Shown piece after piece: positions 34,054 through 46,272 of a DNA stretch of 64,000 bases (positions are counted from its first letter, which is position 1; the number at the start of each line of letters is the position of its first letter). The position numbers and the translations under genes were made by a program. The DNA lies in contig QRDG01000416.1 in NCBI GenBank assembly GCA_012064385.1, positions 1,271,323-1,335,322 on the forward strand, read 5' to 3'. Source of the DNA: Puccinellia tenuiflora (Eukaryota; Streptophyta; Magnoliopsida; Poales; Poaceae). Below the pieces are notes generated by a model. That model was not told the origin of the DNA. It ran no database searches and saw nothing but the letters and a program-made list of their open reading frames with translations.

Positions 34054-35684
34054 TTAAACACGACATACTTGCCTGTGGAGGTACAATCGATCCTTCTCGA
34101 AAGCCTTTTCTCCGACCACCTCCCCGCCCAAGGTCCAACAATCCTCATAAGTGTACACCGGCCTAAGACCGAACTGACGTCCGACCCGCTTGGGATAGTA
34201 GTGTTCTACAACGTAGAAGTTAATGAGTGGACAAATTGATGTCCATCTACGCTTGCCCTTAAAGCATATGGGATTTATCCTTTCCTTCAACAGCGTGCGA
34301 TAGTCATCGCCTCCGTCCTTTTGGACATCAAGATAATTCGAGTACGGCGACCAATCGACCTGCAAAGATAGTACGTCTACGTTAAGGACATACTTCAGCA
34401 CTTGACAACACATAAAACGTAGTCTGCTTGTGTGAGTGTGTCCAGCTGGTCCGTGTATGTGGGGTACGACAGAGAACGGTTTGCCTTCATGGTCCCTACG
34501 TCGTTGAATAAGAACGCCATCGTTGGTCTCATATCTTCGTCCTCCACGTATTCAGGCAGTCGTTTAGACTGTGCGTACGACTCTGGCCTTCCCACCGGAA
34601 TATGCAACCATGACCACATCTGCAAGAGAACTGCGCAGCCGCCTAAGCTTGATTTCTTGCATCGTCTACGACAAGCCATGCAAAGCTGTCGATAAAGCCA
34701 AGCCAGTGCCGCAGATCCCCAGCTGTATTTTCCCGCTTCTTTCCAGTCCGCAAACAACTGCAGCCAGTACCAAGGAACTACGTCTCCAGAACCGTCAACG
34801 AAAAGGAAGGTTCCTAATACGAACATGAGGTAACCCCTCGTGTATTGATCGAGGACTGTTGCGTCGGCATCTGCTGGTGGTCGTTCCCCAAACTGCTGCT
34901 TTAGCCACGTCATCGGAAAGCCCAACGACTTCTTCTTCCTCTTCTTACTTTTCTTCTCTTGTGCAGGGATCCCGCTTCCTTGCTCACCGGAGTCCAAGTC
35001 ATCGAGTAGAACACCGTCTTCAATGTAATGTAACGGCGGCAGGGCGCCTAATAATTCACGGACAATTGCTTCCCATTTGTCGTTGTCAATATCACCTGTC
35101 ACAGCTTTCCCTTTGGTGGGTAGACCGAGCAGCATTGAGACGTCGCACAGTGTCACCGTAATCTCCCCTGATGGAAGATGGAAAGAATGGGCCTCTGGCC
35201 TCCACCGGTCCACCAGCGCGGTGAGAAGGGCAGAGTTTAAGTAAGGTATACTGCCCCTGGTCATTGTCACGAATGGTAGTAGGCCAGCAGAACGGATGCG
35301 GCTACTGTAACGGTCGTCGTACAGCATCCGATTTCCTTCTCCCTCGAGCATGGCCCAACGTCCACGGTTGTTTGTTCTATGAGACCGTATCCTCAGGGGA
35401 ACCAATCTCTGCATTGTACACAACAAAAATTATTCGTGTACTCAAAACTACAGTTTCTCGAAACCCCGAGAGTGGTTGGTTACCTGTCCCAGTGAGATGA
35501 GTCGTCCGCGGTGATCCTTGTCGTACTTTCGATTCAGCATCTGAAGGTGGTCGTACTCACCTGGCAGAACTTCTGGTACCTTGCTCTTCACATGTTTCCT
35601 CCGTTTTTTAGTTTTAGGTCCTTCTTCCTCCTCAACCTGAGACGTTCGAATTTCTTGGACAGCCAGTTCCATGCCCTGTTCCAT
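34054..35684 (-). pseudogene. Plant mobile domain (PMD) protein gene of a Mutator-like unit, frameshifted near the 3' end
   Basis: Exon 1 (35484-35684, 67 codons, ATG at 35684) carries a basic patch (KTKKRRKHVKSK). A 75-bp intron with GTAACC donor and ATGCAG acceptor joins in phase to exon 2 (from 35408). Exon 2 has the PMD pattern: LLPFVTM, LVDRWRPEAHSFHLPSGE, TLCDVSMLLGLPTKG, then a Trp-rich C-terminal half. The frame stops at 34395 after about 404 codons. An adjacent frame at 34413-34054 continues with PMD-like sequence (VDWSPYSNYLD), so an extra 2 bp (or a lost base) near 34410 breaks the gene. PMDs occur both in host proteins (MAIN/MAIL family) and in plant transposons. Here the same-strand position 260 bp from a MURA transposase suggests a transposon-borne PMD. 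Confidence 0.75.
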
Positions 35685-35944
35685 TCTGCAACAACGCGGT
35701 TAGCTTAGGAACGTGCATGGCACAACAATTCAAGTAAGGTTGACACACACATAAGTTACAACTACAGGTTCCATCGAAACTTTGTCTTAGCAACCCCTTA
35801 AAAACTTGAATTACAGTAATTATGACAGGTCTGCACGATACACGCTTCAGCAAGCAATGAAAGGAAACTGCGTACACCATTAAACAATGGAGTATTTAGC
35901 AATGAAAGGTAACGAGACTTAGCAACATGTTTGCTGCATGTCAT

Positions 35945-38257
35945 CTACGGGCCTGCTGTTTGTGCTAGTGCTGCCGCGGCCTTCCTTTGTGCGCATCCAA
36001 ATTTTCGGCCGTTTATATGACCCGTCTGATGACAGACAGAACAACGGTTCTTATTTGGAGACTCGGTTGCGTAGTCGTTGTATTTGAACCTCTTCCCTTG
36101 CATCTTATCCATGTCGTTCTTGAACCTTTTTGTCTGCCGACGACCACGCTTAAAAACCTTTAAGGTAGGGTTAGGTCGGTACCTAGGTCCGTCGTAAATG
36201 GGCCATTCCGGACTGTCAAGGTATGGATGGAACCTGTAATCCCACGTACTCTTCCACGAGTCGATTGAATACAACGGTGAAACTGCAATGTCGAAGCCAA
36301 TGCCCCTAATTTGACACGCGGTGATTATGTGCGAGCATGGAAGCTTGTACAGCTGCGGGTAATGGCATGTGCAAGTCATCCTATCAGCCTCGACAACAAA
36401 CATGCGGCCACCGTACTGCTCGCCCCCAGCGTTTGTGCCTCCAATCTCAGTAATGCAGTATTTGTAGCTGTCAGGTCGATTATCGTACAGCTCCCCCTTC
36501 TGGTAGTGAGCCTTCCTTTGCTCTCTCCCTATCTTTTCAGCAACTCTGGGTGGAAATCCTTGCGTGTCCTCTGAACTCAGCACCTCTGCTACTTGGTCAG
36601 AGTGTTTGAGCCAGTACTCGTTGCACTTCTGGAACGTGAAGACGACAATAGCCGTCACCGGCAGTTGGCGTATCCCCTTGAGAACACGGTTGAATATCTC
36701 CGCCATGTTGCTTGTCATCTGGCCATACCTCACACCGCCTTCGTCGTAGGCACGTGACCAAAACATTCTTCTATCGTAGTGCTCATCGAGGAATTTCATG
36801 CCGGCCTTGTTGCTAGCCGCCCTGAGTTCCTGGTACTTCTCGTTGAATAGCTTTGGCTCGTAGATCATAGTTATTTCTCGCAGGAGGTCAGTATTATCTC
36901 GGTTGCGTGCCTTGCTGAAGTAGTTTGCCGCAAAGTGTCTAATGCACCACCTGTGTATAACTAGAGGGTGCCCAGGTATCTCTATTTTCACGGCGTTTAA
37001 AATACCTTGATGCCTGTCAGATATTACGCAAACTGTCTTTCCTGGACCAATTATCCTTGTCCTCAAGAGATTAAAGAACCATGACCATGTATCGTTGTTT
37101 TCCCTCTCGACCAGAGCGAAAGCAAGGGGGACTAGATGGTCGTTCGCGTCCGATGCTATGGCCACCAATAGAGTACCCCTGTACTTGCCCGTGAGGAACG
37201 TTCCGTCCACCGCCATTACTGGCCTGCAGTGTTTGAAAGCTTGTACCGATGGTCCAAAACTCCAGAAGGCCCTGCCGAAAACCGGTACGGCTTTACCATC
37301 GCGGTGCACTATTAGCTCAGGATGTTTTAGCACGATCTGTAGCATCCCGGGGTTACGCGCTTGCATTGCCTGAAGCAGTTCAGGAAGCCGTCCGTACGCC
37401 TCCTCCCAATCACCGAAAACCATCTTCAGAGCTTCCTGTTTGGCTCTCCATGCCTTCCCATACTCAACTCGAAACCCGAATATCTCGAAAATGTACTCCC
37501 GTAGCGTTGCCGCCGACTGCGTTGGTGTCTTGGCTATGGCGTCACAAAGCCTGTGTGCTATGAACCAAGACGTAAGCTGCCTGTGCTTCCCCTTCACGCA
37601 TGCGTTCTCGCAGGAGTGGGGGACGACGCAGCTGCGCACTTGCCAGCCGTCACCGTGACGCAGTTTCCTTGCGCGCATCACCCAGTCGCATCCTTTCTTC
37701 GGGCATTTTAAAATGTACCGTTGCTTCCTGTTTGATTTCTTCACCACGTGGGTTCGGAAGTGCCTCACGGCGTACTCCTCCATCCATACTTTCATGTCCA
37801 CCATGGTTTTGAATGTCAGTCCAGGGTGTATGAGTGGCTTCGAACGGGGATATTTTTTCGCGTCTTCGACAGTCTGGGCGACAGGCATCTCCGGATCACA
37901 GACCCACGACTTGTTACCATCAACAACGGCTTGATCTGCCTCGGACATATCCATGAACCAGGAGAGTGTATGCTTTCTTCCATAAACTTTCAAGAAAGCA
38001 GTAGCTTCTGCCCGAGTGTATACAACTGGTCCCTCATCATCTGAATGTTCTGCATGCGCCACACTGTATGGCACGCTTTCCTGGTTTCTTATTCCGAAAG
38101 TTTCCTGATCCAAGGAATTGGAAACAACGGCATCTTCGACAGGTGCGCTGGGTAATTCGATAACTGGCAGCACTGCTGGTGTGCCGCTAAGTTCAACGGC
38201 ATCATCCAATTCGTCAGACCCTTCATCTCCGGCGTCGACATCATCCAATTCTAACAC
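35945..38257 (-). CDS. MURA-type Mutator-like transposase (~770 codons)
   Basis: A DDE transposase that would cut and paste the element at its terminal repeats. Domain order: acidic N-terminus; MuDR-type DNA-binding region about 140-220 (KCPKKGCDWVMRARK, HSCEN); MULE transposase core about 340-530, with VDGTF (D351), ISDRHQG (D414) and a candidate catalytic Glu near 520 (SNMAEIFN); SWIM zinc finger at 629-643 (C-x-C-x9-C-x-H); basic stretch RGRRQTKRFK; and a C-terminal zinc knuckle about 739-755 (CSVCHQTGH). There are no internal stops. The frame opens at a GTG, so the true start is either a later ATG or in an upstream exon. The PMD gene lies downstream on the same strand. I could not find terminal inverted repeats. 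Confidence 0.88.
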   Translation of the reverse strand: MLELDDVDAGDEGSDELDDAVELSGTPAVLPVIELPSAPVEDAVVSNSLDQETFGIRNQESVPYSVAHAEHSDDEGPVVYTRAEATAFLKVYGRKHTLSWFMDMSEADQAVVDGNKSWVCDPEMPVAQTVEDAKKYPRSKPLIHPGLTFKTMVDMKVWMEEYAVRHFRTHVVKKSNRKQRYILKCPKKGCDWVMRARKLRHGDGWQVRSCVVPHSCENACVKGKHRQLTSWFIAHRLCDAIAKTPTQSAATLREYIFEIFGFRVEYGKAWRAKQEALKMVFGDWEEAYGRLPELLQAMQARNPGMLQIVLKHPELIVHRDGKAVPVFGRAFWSFGPSVQAFKHCRPVMAVDGTFLTGKYRGTLLVAIASDANDHLVPLAFALVERENNDTWSWFFNLLRTRIIGPGKTVCVISDRHQGILNAVKIEIPGHPLVIHRWCIRHFAANYFSKARNRDNTDLLREITMIYEPKLFNEKYQELRAASNKAGMKFLDEHYDRRMFWSRAYDEGGVRYGQMTSNMAEIFNRVLKGIRQLPVTAIVVFTFQKCNEYWLKHSDQVAEVLSSEDTQGFPPRVAEKIGREQRKAHYQKGELYDNRPDSYKYCITEIGGTNAGGEQYGGRMFVVEADRMTCTCHYPQLYKLPCSHIITACQIRGIGFDIAVSPLYSIDSWKSTWDYRFHPYLDSPEWPIYDGPRYRPNPTLKVFKRGRRQTKRFKNDMDKMQGKRFKYNDYATESPNKNRCSVCHQTGHINGRKFGCAQRKAAAALAQTAGP

Positions 38258-38726
38258 TAGAGCAACGCGGCGGCCGGCCGGCGGCGGATGCGCAACACGG
38301 CATGCAGCAGTGGTGGACAGCCGGAGGCCAGATAACGCGGCGGCCGACGGGACGGGAACTGCGCAACAAGGCTGCGCATAACATGGCCGCCGCCGGCGCC
38401 GGCGACCATCTTTGCTTTGCGATCGGCAACGATGGCGACCACAGAACGCATGCGGCCGGTGGCGACTTCAATGGATCCAGGAGCCTCGTAGCATGCACGC
38501 ACTATCTACGATCCGGAGTCAAGCACCACCCCACTAATCCGGGTTATGTTGTCTAGTCTAATACGCCGCCGCATCACACGGTCGACAGCTCGCCGCCGGT
38601 CGCCTGTGGTCAGTCATGCTTCGATGGGTCTATCGCAAAAAAATAAAAATAACCTGGGCATGGATGCGGGCGTGTAAATGTAAATTAGTTAGGCTTTTTA
38701 TTCTGTGCGTGAGATTAGATCAGAGG
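38258..38726. other. 5' flank of the MURA gene
   Basis: GC-rich sequence with overlapping short frames but no convincing exon; it presumably holds the transposase promoter. No terminal inverted repeat could be recognised. Confidence 0.4.
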
Positions 38727-38746
38727 GCTCACTACGGGAGAGCCAG

Positions 38747-39025
38747 ACTTTGCCGTGTGCTAGACGTCTTTGCCGTGTGCCAAATATCGGGCACACGGCA
38801 AAGAGCACACGGCAAAGAACGATACACGGTGAATTAGCACAGAAAACACACGGCAACATTTGTCACACTATAAAGAAAACAAAATACACACGGTAAAGAA
38901 GGACACACGGTAAAGAAACGCGACATGTGTCCATCAAACGGCCACGTCCACGGCAAGTCTTTAACGTGTGTTTGCACACGGCAAAGATATACTCTTTACC
39001 GTGTGTTTGCACACGGTAAAGACCA
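38747..39025. repeat. Left subterminal repeats of the outer CACTA
   Basis: About a dozen direct and inverted copies of the core TTTGCCGTGTG / CACACGGCAAAG, several decayed to CACACGGTAAAG. Confidence 0.85.
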
Positions 39026-40233
39026 TTTTCATTTTTTAAATTTTATTTTTTCTATTTGTAATAAAGATATAACCATTCTCATGACATAGTTTGTGATAAT
39101 GTGCCCATATTTGGCACATAGGTGCATCTTGTTATGGACAGCAATGTTACCGAACCGAATTTTTCCAAAATATTTTTAAAAATATCATTTTTTATTTTCT
39201 GAGTGCCAAAATTGATTTTTTTTGTGAAGCAAGTATCAAAAATATGGTGCAAAATGACACCCATCCAATTTTCATAGAAATTAGTCCATATTTGATGGAT
39301 AATCCAGAAATATTATGAATTTTATCCCTTTCTACCTAATTTCGCACATTTAAATGACTTTGTGTCTATTTTCTGAAACTAATTCAAATTTGAACTACAA
39401 GTGTGTGATAGTTTGCTCTGAATTTTTTTCAAAAATCATTTTAAGGTACATAAGTAGTGGTTATATCATAGAACCGTCGACAGTTTTAAAAAATTTGATC
39501 CCTTTCAACGAATATCCATGCTCACCATTTGGATCGTTTTTTCGAAAAACTCAAAGAAAATGAATAAAACCTCAAAAAATGAAATCCTTTGGCATGGAGT
39601 CCTCTTATGTGTACTAGTTGCTAGTAAAAATAATAAAATTTATTTTTTACAAATTGTACGGAAAATTCCTTCATGAAAAGTTCTATCATCTATAAACATC
39701 TATAGGTTTCAAGTAAAACTACCAAGATACGACCATTCCCGTGAAATAGTTTGTTATAATGTGCCCATATTTGGCACATAGGTGTATCGTGATATGATAA
39801 ACAATGTTATCGAACAGAGTTTTTTCAAATTATTTCCATAAATATCATTTTTTATTTTCTAAGTGCCAAAATTGACTTTTTTTGTGAAGCAAGTACCAAA
39901 AATATGGTGCAAAATGGCACCAATCCAATTTTCACAGAAATTAGTCCATATTTGATGGATAATCCAGAAATATTATGAATTTTATCCCTTTCTACCTAAT
40001 TTCGCACATTTAAATTACTTTTTGTCGATTTTCCGAAAGTAATTCAAATTTGAACTACAAGTGTGTGATAGTTTGCTCTGAATTTTTTTTAAAAATCATT
40101 TTAAGGTACACAAGTAGTGGTTATATCACAGAACCGTCGACAGTTTTAAAAAATTCGATCCCTTTCAACGAATATCCATGCTCACCATTTGGATCGTTTT
40201 TTCGAAAAACTCACACTAGTAGGAAAAAGGCTA

Positions 40234-40487
40234 TCAGTGGCGCACTGTTTTTTAATTCTGTGGCGCACGGCTGGTCGCCACTGAATCGCCGCCACTAAAT
40301 TATTTTTCTGTGGCGCACCTTGTCCGTGCGCCACAGAAAGTTAAAATTTCTGTGGCGCACCGCAGCTGGTGCGCCACAGAAAGGCCTCGGCTGGTATCAG
40401 CATATATATTCTGTGGCGCACCTCTGCCTGGTGCGCCACAGAAATATGTGCGCCACAAAAACTGTAGAAAGTGCGCCACAAAAATGT
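40234..40487. repeat. Left subterminal repeats of the inner CACTA
   Basis: Inverted pairs of TTCTGTGGCGCACC..GGTGCGCCACAGAA, about five pairs or half-pairs, the outermost ones degenerate. In En/Spm-type elements such motifs are bound by the element's own protein. Confidence 0.85.
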
Positions 40488-40786
40488 GAATCAGAAAAAT
40501 ACAGAAAAATCGATTTTTCTGTACAAATACAATTATACAGAATTAATTACACATATTTATATAGAAATACAGGTATATTAATTTGACAGGTAAATGAAAA
40601 CACATTAATCACACATATATTACTTAGTGCCCGACATACATATATATGTACATATAGTCACAAAGTGGCGAATGTAGTACATCGGCGTCATGATACAAAA
40701 GTTCATCGCTATTATATTACAAAAGTTCATCGCTATCAAAAGTAGTACATCGGCGATGATGATGGTGAGCAAGGGCGGGAGCATGA

Positions 40787-43700
40787 TCATGATCGAGTCT
40801 TCTTCGGTAGCGGCGCCGGGAACGGTTTAAAGCCGTCTTTCGTCATCCACGTCCTGGAGTCATTCTGCAGCTTTAGTCGTTCTTCGATCTCCCTCTGATG
40901 CATCCCTAAAGATGGATTGGGATATATGTTGGTTAGTGATATAAACAGGGTATAATGTATTATGTAAGTAGAGTAAAGAACACAATCAATATAACAATGT
41001 TGCATGGATGGAAATCATATGGCTATCCTATTTGGGTTTCATAGCATAGCATATATATATAATATATAACCCTACACACATGCACTTCTACAAAATATAC
41101 ACTAGTAATGCTTAGCAAGGCTATCTTTTATAACACATCCTACCTCTGGGGTAGTGGTAGGACCCTGCCGTGTGAATGACATCTTCGACGATGATCGTTG
41201 ATAACTGCAGCCGGATGCGATGGAACTCTTGTCTATAATCAGCATCGGTGAGATCATCCGTCTTCTTTACCCATTCCTGGAGACTAGATGGAAGCTTCGT
41301 TAGCTCTGCATCCCGGACAAGCGCTTTAAGGTGATGGAGGGCGTAGAAGGCATCCATATTGCTGCCAGGCAGCTGCTTGACGCAATTGAATCCGGTCCCA
41401 TGCTTGAACTTGTGTGTGTTGTCCTTCGTGACAGATTGTGAGTTCTTTTCGAAGTGGCCTCCCTTTCGGGCATAGCCCTCGAGAGCCTCATCGAGAACAC
41501 TCTTTATTCTGGTGTAATCTCTCTTCATGTTCTGATTCCCCACGTCGAGATAACAGGCAATGGACCACCTCGGGGATAGGACGATGAGTGCGCAGTACTT
41601 GTCCCTGCTCAACACAATTGAAATGGAATGTTGGACAAAAGATCAGCAATGGAAGAAATCCATAAGAAGGCATAAGATACGACGGTGGCGAGCGGATGTG
41701 TACTTACTCGAAAAAGAAAGGCACAAGGAGGTTGTTCTTCTTCTTGTTGGTGATCATGAGCCTCTGGAGGTACTCCGTGGCCATGGCCCGTGTCCTTGAT
41801 CCTTCCACCAGCTGGCTATCACGCATATAGTAAGGATCCACCATCACGACGTACGGAGTATTATCTCTCCTGATCTTCATCGCCACACTGAGCGCATATA
41901 GGCGGACTAGGTTATAGTCCAGCCGTCTAGAGTGAAACAGGTTGAAGATGTCCTCGTAGGCTATGAAGAATACATCCGCAGGGTCTTCCTGACGAAGTCC
42001 ACCAACTCCTTTGGCACCTTGACCGAGAACACCGGGTAACTCGGATTCTTGTCTTTAAGAAGGAGGCCCTCTAGCGTGTAGATAGATTGTTGCAAAGAGA
42101 GCATGGGTCCTTCTGCAAGGTGGAGCAAGTCCTCAGATAGTATAGGCTTACCAGCTTCATGAACTCGGGGCAAGCCATCCCCACGGCGTGGTATCGTGTC
42201 TTCAAGACCCCGCATAATCTTAGCAGCTGGCTGGCTCGCAGAGGCTTTTGCTCCTTTTGATCTCTTCCTGTGCTTCTTCGTCTTGTTCTTCTCTGGGGAT
42301 GGTTGGGGTGCAGTGAACCCCGCTTGAACCGTCTGGTGCAGTGTGTTAGGGCTAAAAATATTACCCGGTGCCACTTGAGCTTGATGATCACCGGCCTCCG
42401 GAGGTGTGTCTTGAGATAAACCATCGAAGACCAGGCGCTGTGTGCATGTAGTGGGACGGGAAGGTTGACCGTGTTGATCACGGAAGGGTTCTTCATCCAC
42501 AGGAGGCATGTACAAATCCTCCTTGTAGGCGCCGGTGTTGAGGAAGTCATCGACATTGACATTATCTTCGGCATCGTCGAGGTTGGCACCAGCAGGTTCA
42601 GGGGCAACGGCTTTGTCCTAAACGTAAACAATAGCACATCACATACTAGATATAAAGGCGAAAATTCGGAAAGTCATGAAGTCGGAAAGTCGGGAAGTCG
42701 GAACTAACCTTGGACTGTGGAGGTACATACGTCCCCAACAATTTTTGGTGGCGGCTGGTGGCGGCGACGACCGGTGGTACCTTCCTGCCGGCCTCGACGG
42801 CTGCCTGTGGCGCCGGTTCATCCACAACATCTTTTTGTGGCCGCCTCGACGAGGGCCGAACGGGCGGGGGGGGGGGGGGGGGGGGCGGTGCTTCGAGGTG
42901 GCGCCGCCGGTGCGCCTGATCCCCTGAAGACCCTCCCCAAGACGAATTTGGCTCTTCGGCCATTCCATCATCCACGCGAGGCACTCTCCAAGAACCATGT
43001 GTTCATCGGCTCCCAGAGGTTGAAAGGGAGGGTCGATGCCACGGAACTCAGGCACTACCTCGGTCACCCTGACTCTCATCACGGCCTCGCTCATTGGTTT
43101 GTTGTGCATAGTTGTGGTCAGAGGTTGGACGAGAACGGCCGTTGCGACATCCTTCAACTCGCTGCCGGCCCCAACCCTATGCAGGAGTATGCAAGGCATG
43201 TCCTGGGAGTGAATATACGTTAAGCATCATGCATATATGAGATATGACAGTGTCATCAAAATCTTATTTATAGAAAATGCCGCGGTCTAACTAATTAGTT
43301 ACCTTGGTGATGGAGTTGAGCTCGTCCAATGTCGAGACTAGGGCGCCGGTGCCGGCAACCGGCCTATCATTTTCCGGCCGCTCTTGTGCATTATCATTAT
43401 TCTGTTGAGCCGCGGTAGGGGGCACCGGTGGGGTCACCAGGACCGGCGACACGTTATTGCTGGAGGTGCTGCCGGCGAAGCTGGGCACGTGTATCGGCCC
43501 TTTCTGACCTCCCGCATGCCAAGCAGCTATCCCCTCCAACACTGCAGGGGGTAAGAAACTCCGGAGCTTCTCCTGTCGCCACCATCTTGTCCACCATGCT
43601 GGAGTCCACCTTTTCCTGCTCTAGAGTCTCCACCTTCTTCTTTAGCGCCACAACCTCGGCTTGATCCCTAGCCGACTTCCTCCTCTCCTTTTTCGTCTCC

Positions 43701-44957
43701 GCGTCCGTGCTGTAGTACTGGAGGAACTTCATGCTCGTACCAAAGCCGGTCACACGGCCAGCTGACGTCGGACGCGATGACTTGTCCCTCCCCTTGTAAG
43801 TGTTCATCGCCCTGTTGAAAGTGTTGTCCCAGGGCTCCATCGACCCCTGGGACGACGGGCCGGCCTCAGCCTCTTCCTCCAACTGCTTCTCCTGCAGACA
43901 AAGAAAATTAAGGTGAACCAAGGTAGAAATCGAAGCAATGGACTTTGATATATCCGCAGTAATTAAGTTACTTACCAGCACTTTCTCGAATTCCAGCACG
44001 TCCTTATCGTCGGTGACGAACTCCCCCGTCCCCGGCTTGAGATAGTAGCGGGACCGAACAAAGTTTCGAACTTGCTCGTCCGTGATTTTATGCCACGGGT
44101 TCTCTTTGCCAAGTCTTGCAACCTCGGCATCCTCCTTGTCCCAAATGGGTTGTTTTCCAAAGTAACCGCCGCTTCCCAAACGGTGGTTACCTATGTTGAG
44201 TTCCCGCATATCCTTCCCCCACTTGGTCCATGCTTTAGCCTCCTCAGTTTCTAAGGACGCCTTGAATGCCTCGAACTCTTCTTCGTCGAGCATCGGCTCT
44301 TTAACATGTATCTCCTCCCAGCTAAGACCCTTATCGATCTTCTTCTTCACCCGGGATTTCCAGCTGCTCAAGGCATCGCTCATCTTCGTGATGGCTAAAC
44401 TTTCCACCTTCTTATTCAATGGCTTCGGGAACGTGTATCGTTCGTGAAGCTTCATGAGGAGGGTTTGGACCAAAGCCTCATTTTCCTTGCTTCTGAGGTT
44501 GTGTGTATTGATCGACACGGTTTCCCGGAGCATGCACCCTAGTTGCATGCCGTACCCACGGGCAATTTCCTTAGGCTCCAAGGGTTGGCCACTTCGCGAG
44601 ACCAAAGTGAACTCTTCTGTGATGTTGGCGAGCCCTTGCGGTGTCCGATCCTTCCTCACCTTCTTCTGCTTCTTAGCGGTGCGGTTACTGCCACCAGCAC
44701 CGCCATCCGTCTGCTCGCCACCATCGGTGGTGGTGTGTTCGCCAACACCGCCATCCGTGTGCTCACCACCATCAGTGCTGGTGGTTTCCTCCTCTTCCTC
44801 TACCTCATAGTCACCATCACCGGCACGAGCCAGTTCGTCAGCCTCCCTCTCGTCCAACTGCTGGGACATAGCCCAGAACGCCTTGTTCTTTTCTCTAGCT
44901 TCGTCTTCGACGCTTATGTGCTTAGAAGAGCTGGGAGCGTTGGCCGACATGTTCGCA
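40787..44957 (-). CDS. CACTA second gene (TNPD-like/Transposase_24 with Ulp1-like C-terminal region), multi-exon
   Basis: The first exon starts after an acceptor (AATGCAG) with ATG at 44950 and encodes an acidic, Asp/Gly-repeat N-terminus, a KKQKKVRK patch, then the conserved central region (PLEPKEIARGYGMQLGCMLR..RYTFP..FVRSRYYLKPGTGEF). A donor at 43976 (GTAAGTAAC) and acceptor TCTGCAG at 43894 remove 82 bp. Further pieces on the same strand are 43291-43545, ~42640-43199 (LGECLAWMMEWPKSQIRL), ~41961-42515 (SYPVFSVKVPKELVDFV), 41704-41886 (MKIRRDNTPYVVMVDPYYMRDS), 41121-41600 (CALIVLSPRWSIACYLDVGN, Ulp1-like) and 40787-~40906. The frame jumps near 43545, from an intron I cannot place or a 1-bp error. 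Such grass CACTA second genes are thought to combine DNA binding with a SUMO-protease-like domain. The catalytic triad is not confirmed. Confidence 0.75.
42863..42886 (+). repeat. Poly-G tract within the second CACTA gene
   Basis: A run of over 20 G, read as a proline run on the coding strand; it is prone to length change and sequencing error and may affect the frame here. Confidence 0.85.
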
Positions 44958-45042
44958 CTGCATTAAAAAAAGGCAATAAGTTAGTACAACAAATATAATA
45001 AAAACATCACTTAATTTATCAACATATGTTAGTCGCAGTGTC

Positions 45043-45124
45043 CCATATGTCCTATTTTTAGCAAAGTCATGCCAAATTTCACGAAAAAATTTGGCATGAC
45101 CTTTGCTAAAAATAGGACATATGG
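45043..45124. repeat. Near-perfect hairpin upstream of the second CACTA gene
   Basis: The left arm (45043-45079) and right arm (45087-45124) are complementary over about 37 bp with one bulge, around a loop of about 7 bases. It lies ~90 bp upstream of the first exon of the second gene, within its leader or promoter. Confidence 0.85.
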
Positions 45125-45239
45125 AGTACCCGAATTTGCCGGAACGGAAGTTAATCGACGTTCCGGCAATCTCAAGGGCCTCACGGGGTACCTGCACAAG
45201 CATTTCTGAAATAGGACATCTCGACGACACGATGGTCGG

Positions 45240-45300
45240 AGCACAAACAACAACGACACGATGGTCGGAGCACAAACAACAACGACACGATGGTCGTGGA
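45240..45300 (+). repeat. Short direct repeat (27 bp, about 2.5 copies)
   Basis: 'acacgatggtcggagcac' followed by 'aaacaacaacg' recurs at 45227, 45255 and in part at 45283. Confidence 0.75.
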
Positions 45301-45430
45301 CACACATATATTCACAACACATCCATAATTTCTCACCACTTGTCGACGAGCTCCTCCGGTGGCGGCGGTGGCGGTAGCGTCGAGGTCTCTCCTCTTCAAA
45401 CTGCATAGTTCATAAATCTAGGTTAAATTC

Positions 45431-46272
45431 AGGTTTTTCAGAAAACAGATAAAACATAGCATTTTGGCCTACATGATTTAGTCTGCTATAGTGTTTAATT
45501 TGGACAAACAATTGATGCCTATGAATCTATAGGTCTAGCTCTTTCTAATGATATGAAGTTTACAAAATTTGGTGGAGCAGATTAACCAGAATTTGCATGC
45601 AAAGGGGGCTAATCTACACTGTTTTTCAGACTTAGCAGTTTTTCAGGTTTTTCAGAAAACAGTTAAAACATAGCATTTTGGCCTACAAGATTTAGTCTGT
45701 TATATTGTTTAATTTGGACAAACAATTGATGCCTATGAATCTATAGGTTTAGCTCTTTCTAATGATATGAAGTTTACAAAATTTGGTGGAGCAGATTAAC
45801 CAGAATTTGCATGCAAAGGGGGCTAATCTACACTGTTTTTCAGACTTAGCAGTTTCTTCAGGTTTTTCAGAAAACAGTTAAAACATAGCATTTTGGCCTA
45901 CATGATTTAGTCTGTTATAGTGTTTAATTTGGACAAACAATTGATGCCTATGAATCTATAGGTTTAGCTCTTTCTAATGATATGAAGTTTACAAAATTTG
46001 GTGGAGCAGATTAACCAGAATTTGCATGCAAAGGGGGCTAATCTACACTGTTTTTCAGACTTAGCAGTTTTTCAGGTTTTTCAGAAAACAGTTAAAACAT
46101 AGCATTTTGGCCTACATGATTTAGTCTGTTATATTGTTTAATTTGGACAAACAATTGATGCCTATGCATCTATAGGTTTAGCTCTTTCTAATGATATGAA
46201 GTTTACAAAATTTGGTCGAGCAGATTAACCAGAATTTGCATGCAAAGGGGGCTAATCTACACTGTTTCTTTT
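45431..46272. repeat. Four-copy 214-bp tandem repeat inside the inner CACTA
   Basis: Units start at 45431, 45645, 45860 and 46074 (anchor AGGTTTTTCAGAAAACAG). They are nearly identical, non-coding and AT-rich, placed between the two genes and upstream of the second. Confidence 0.9.
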
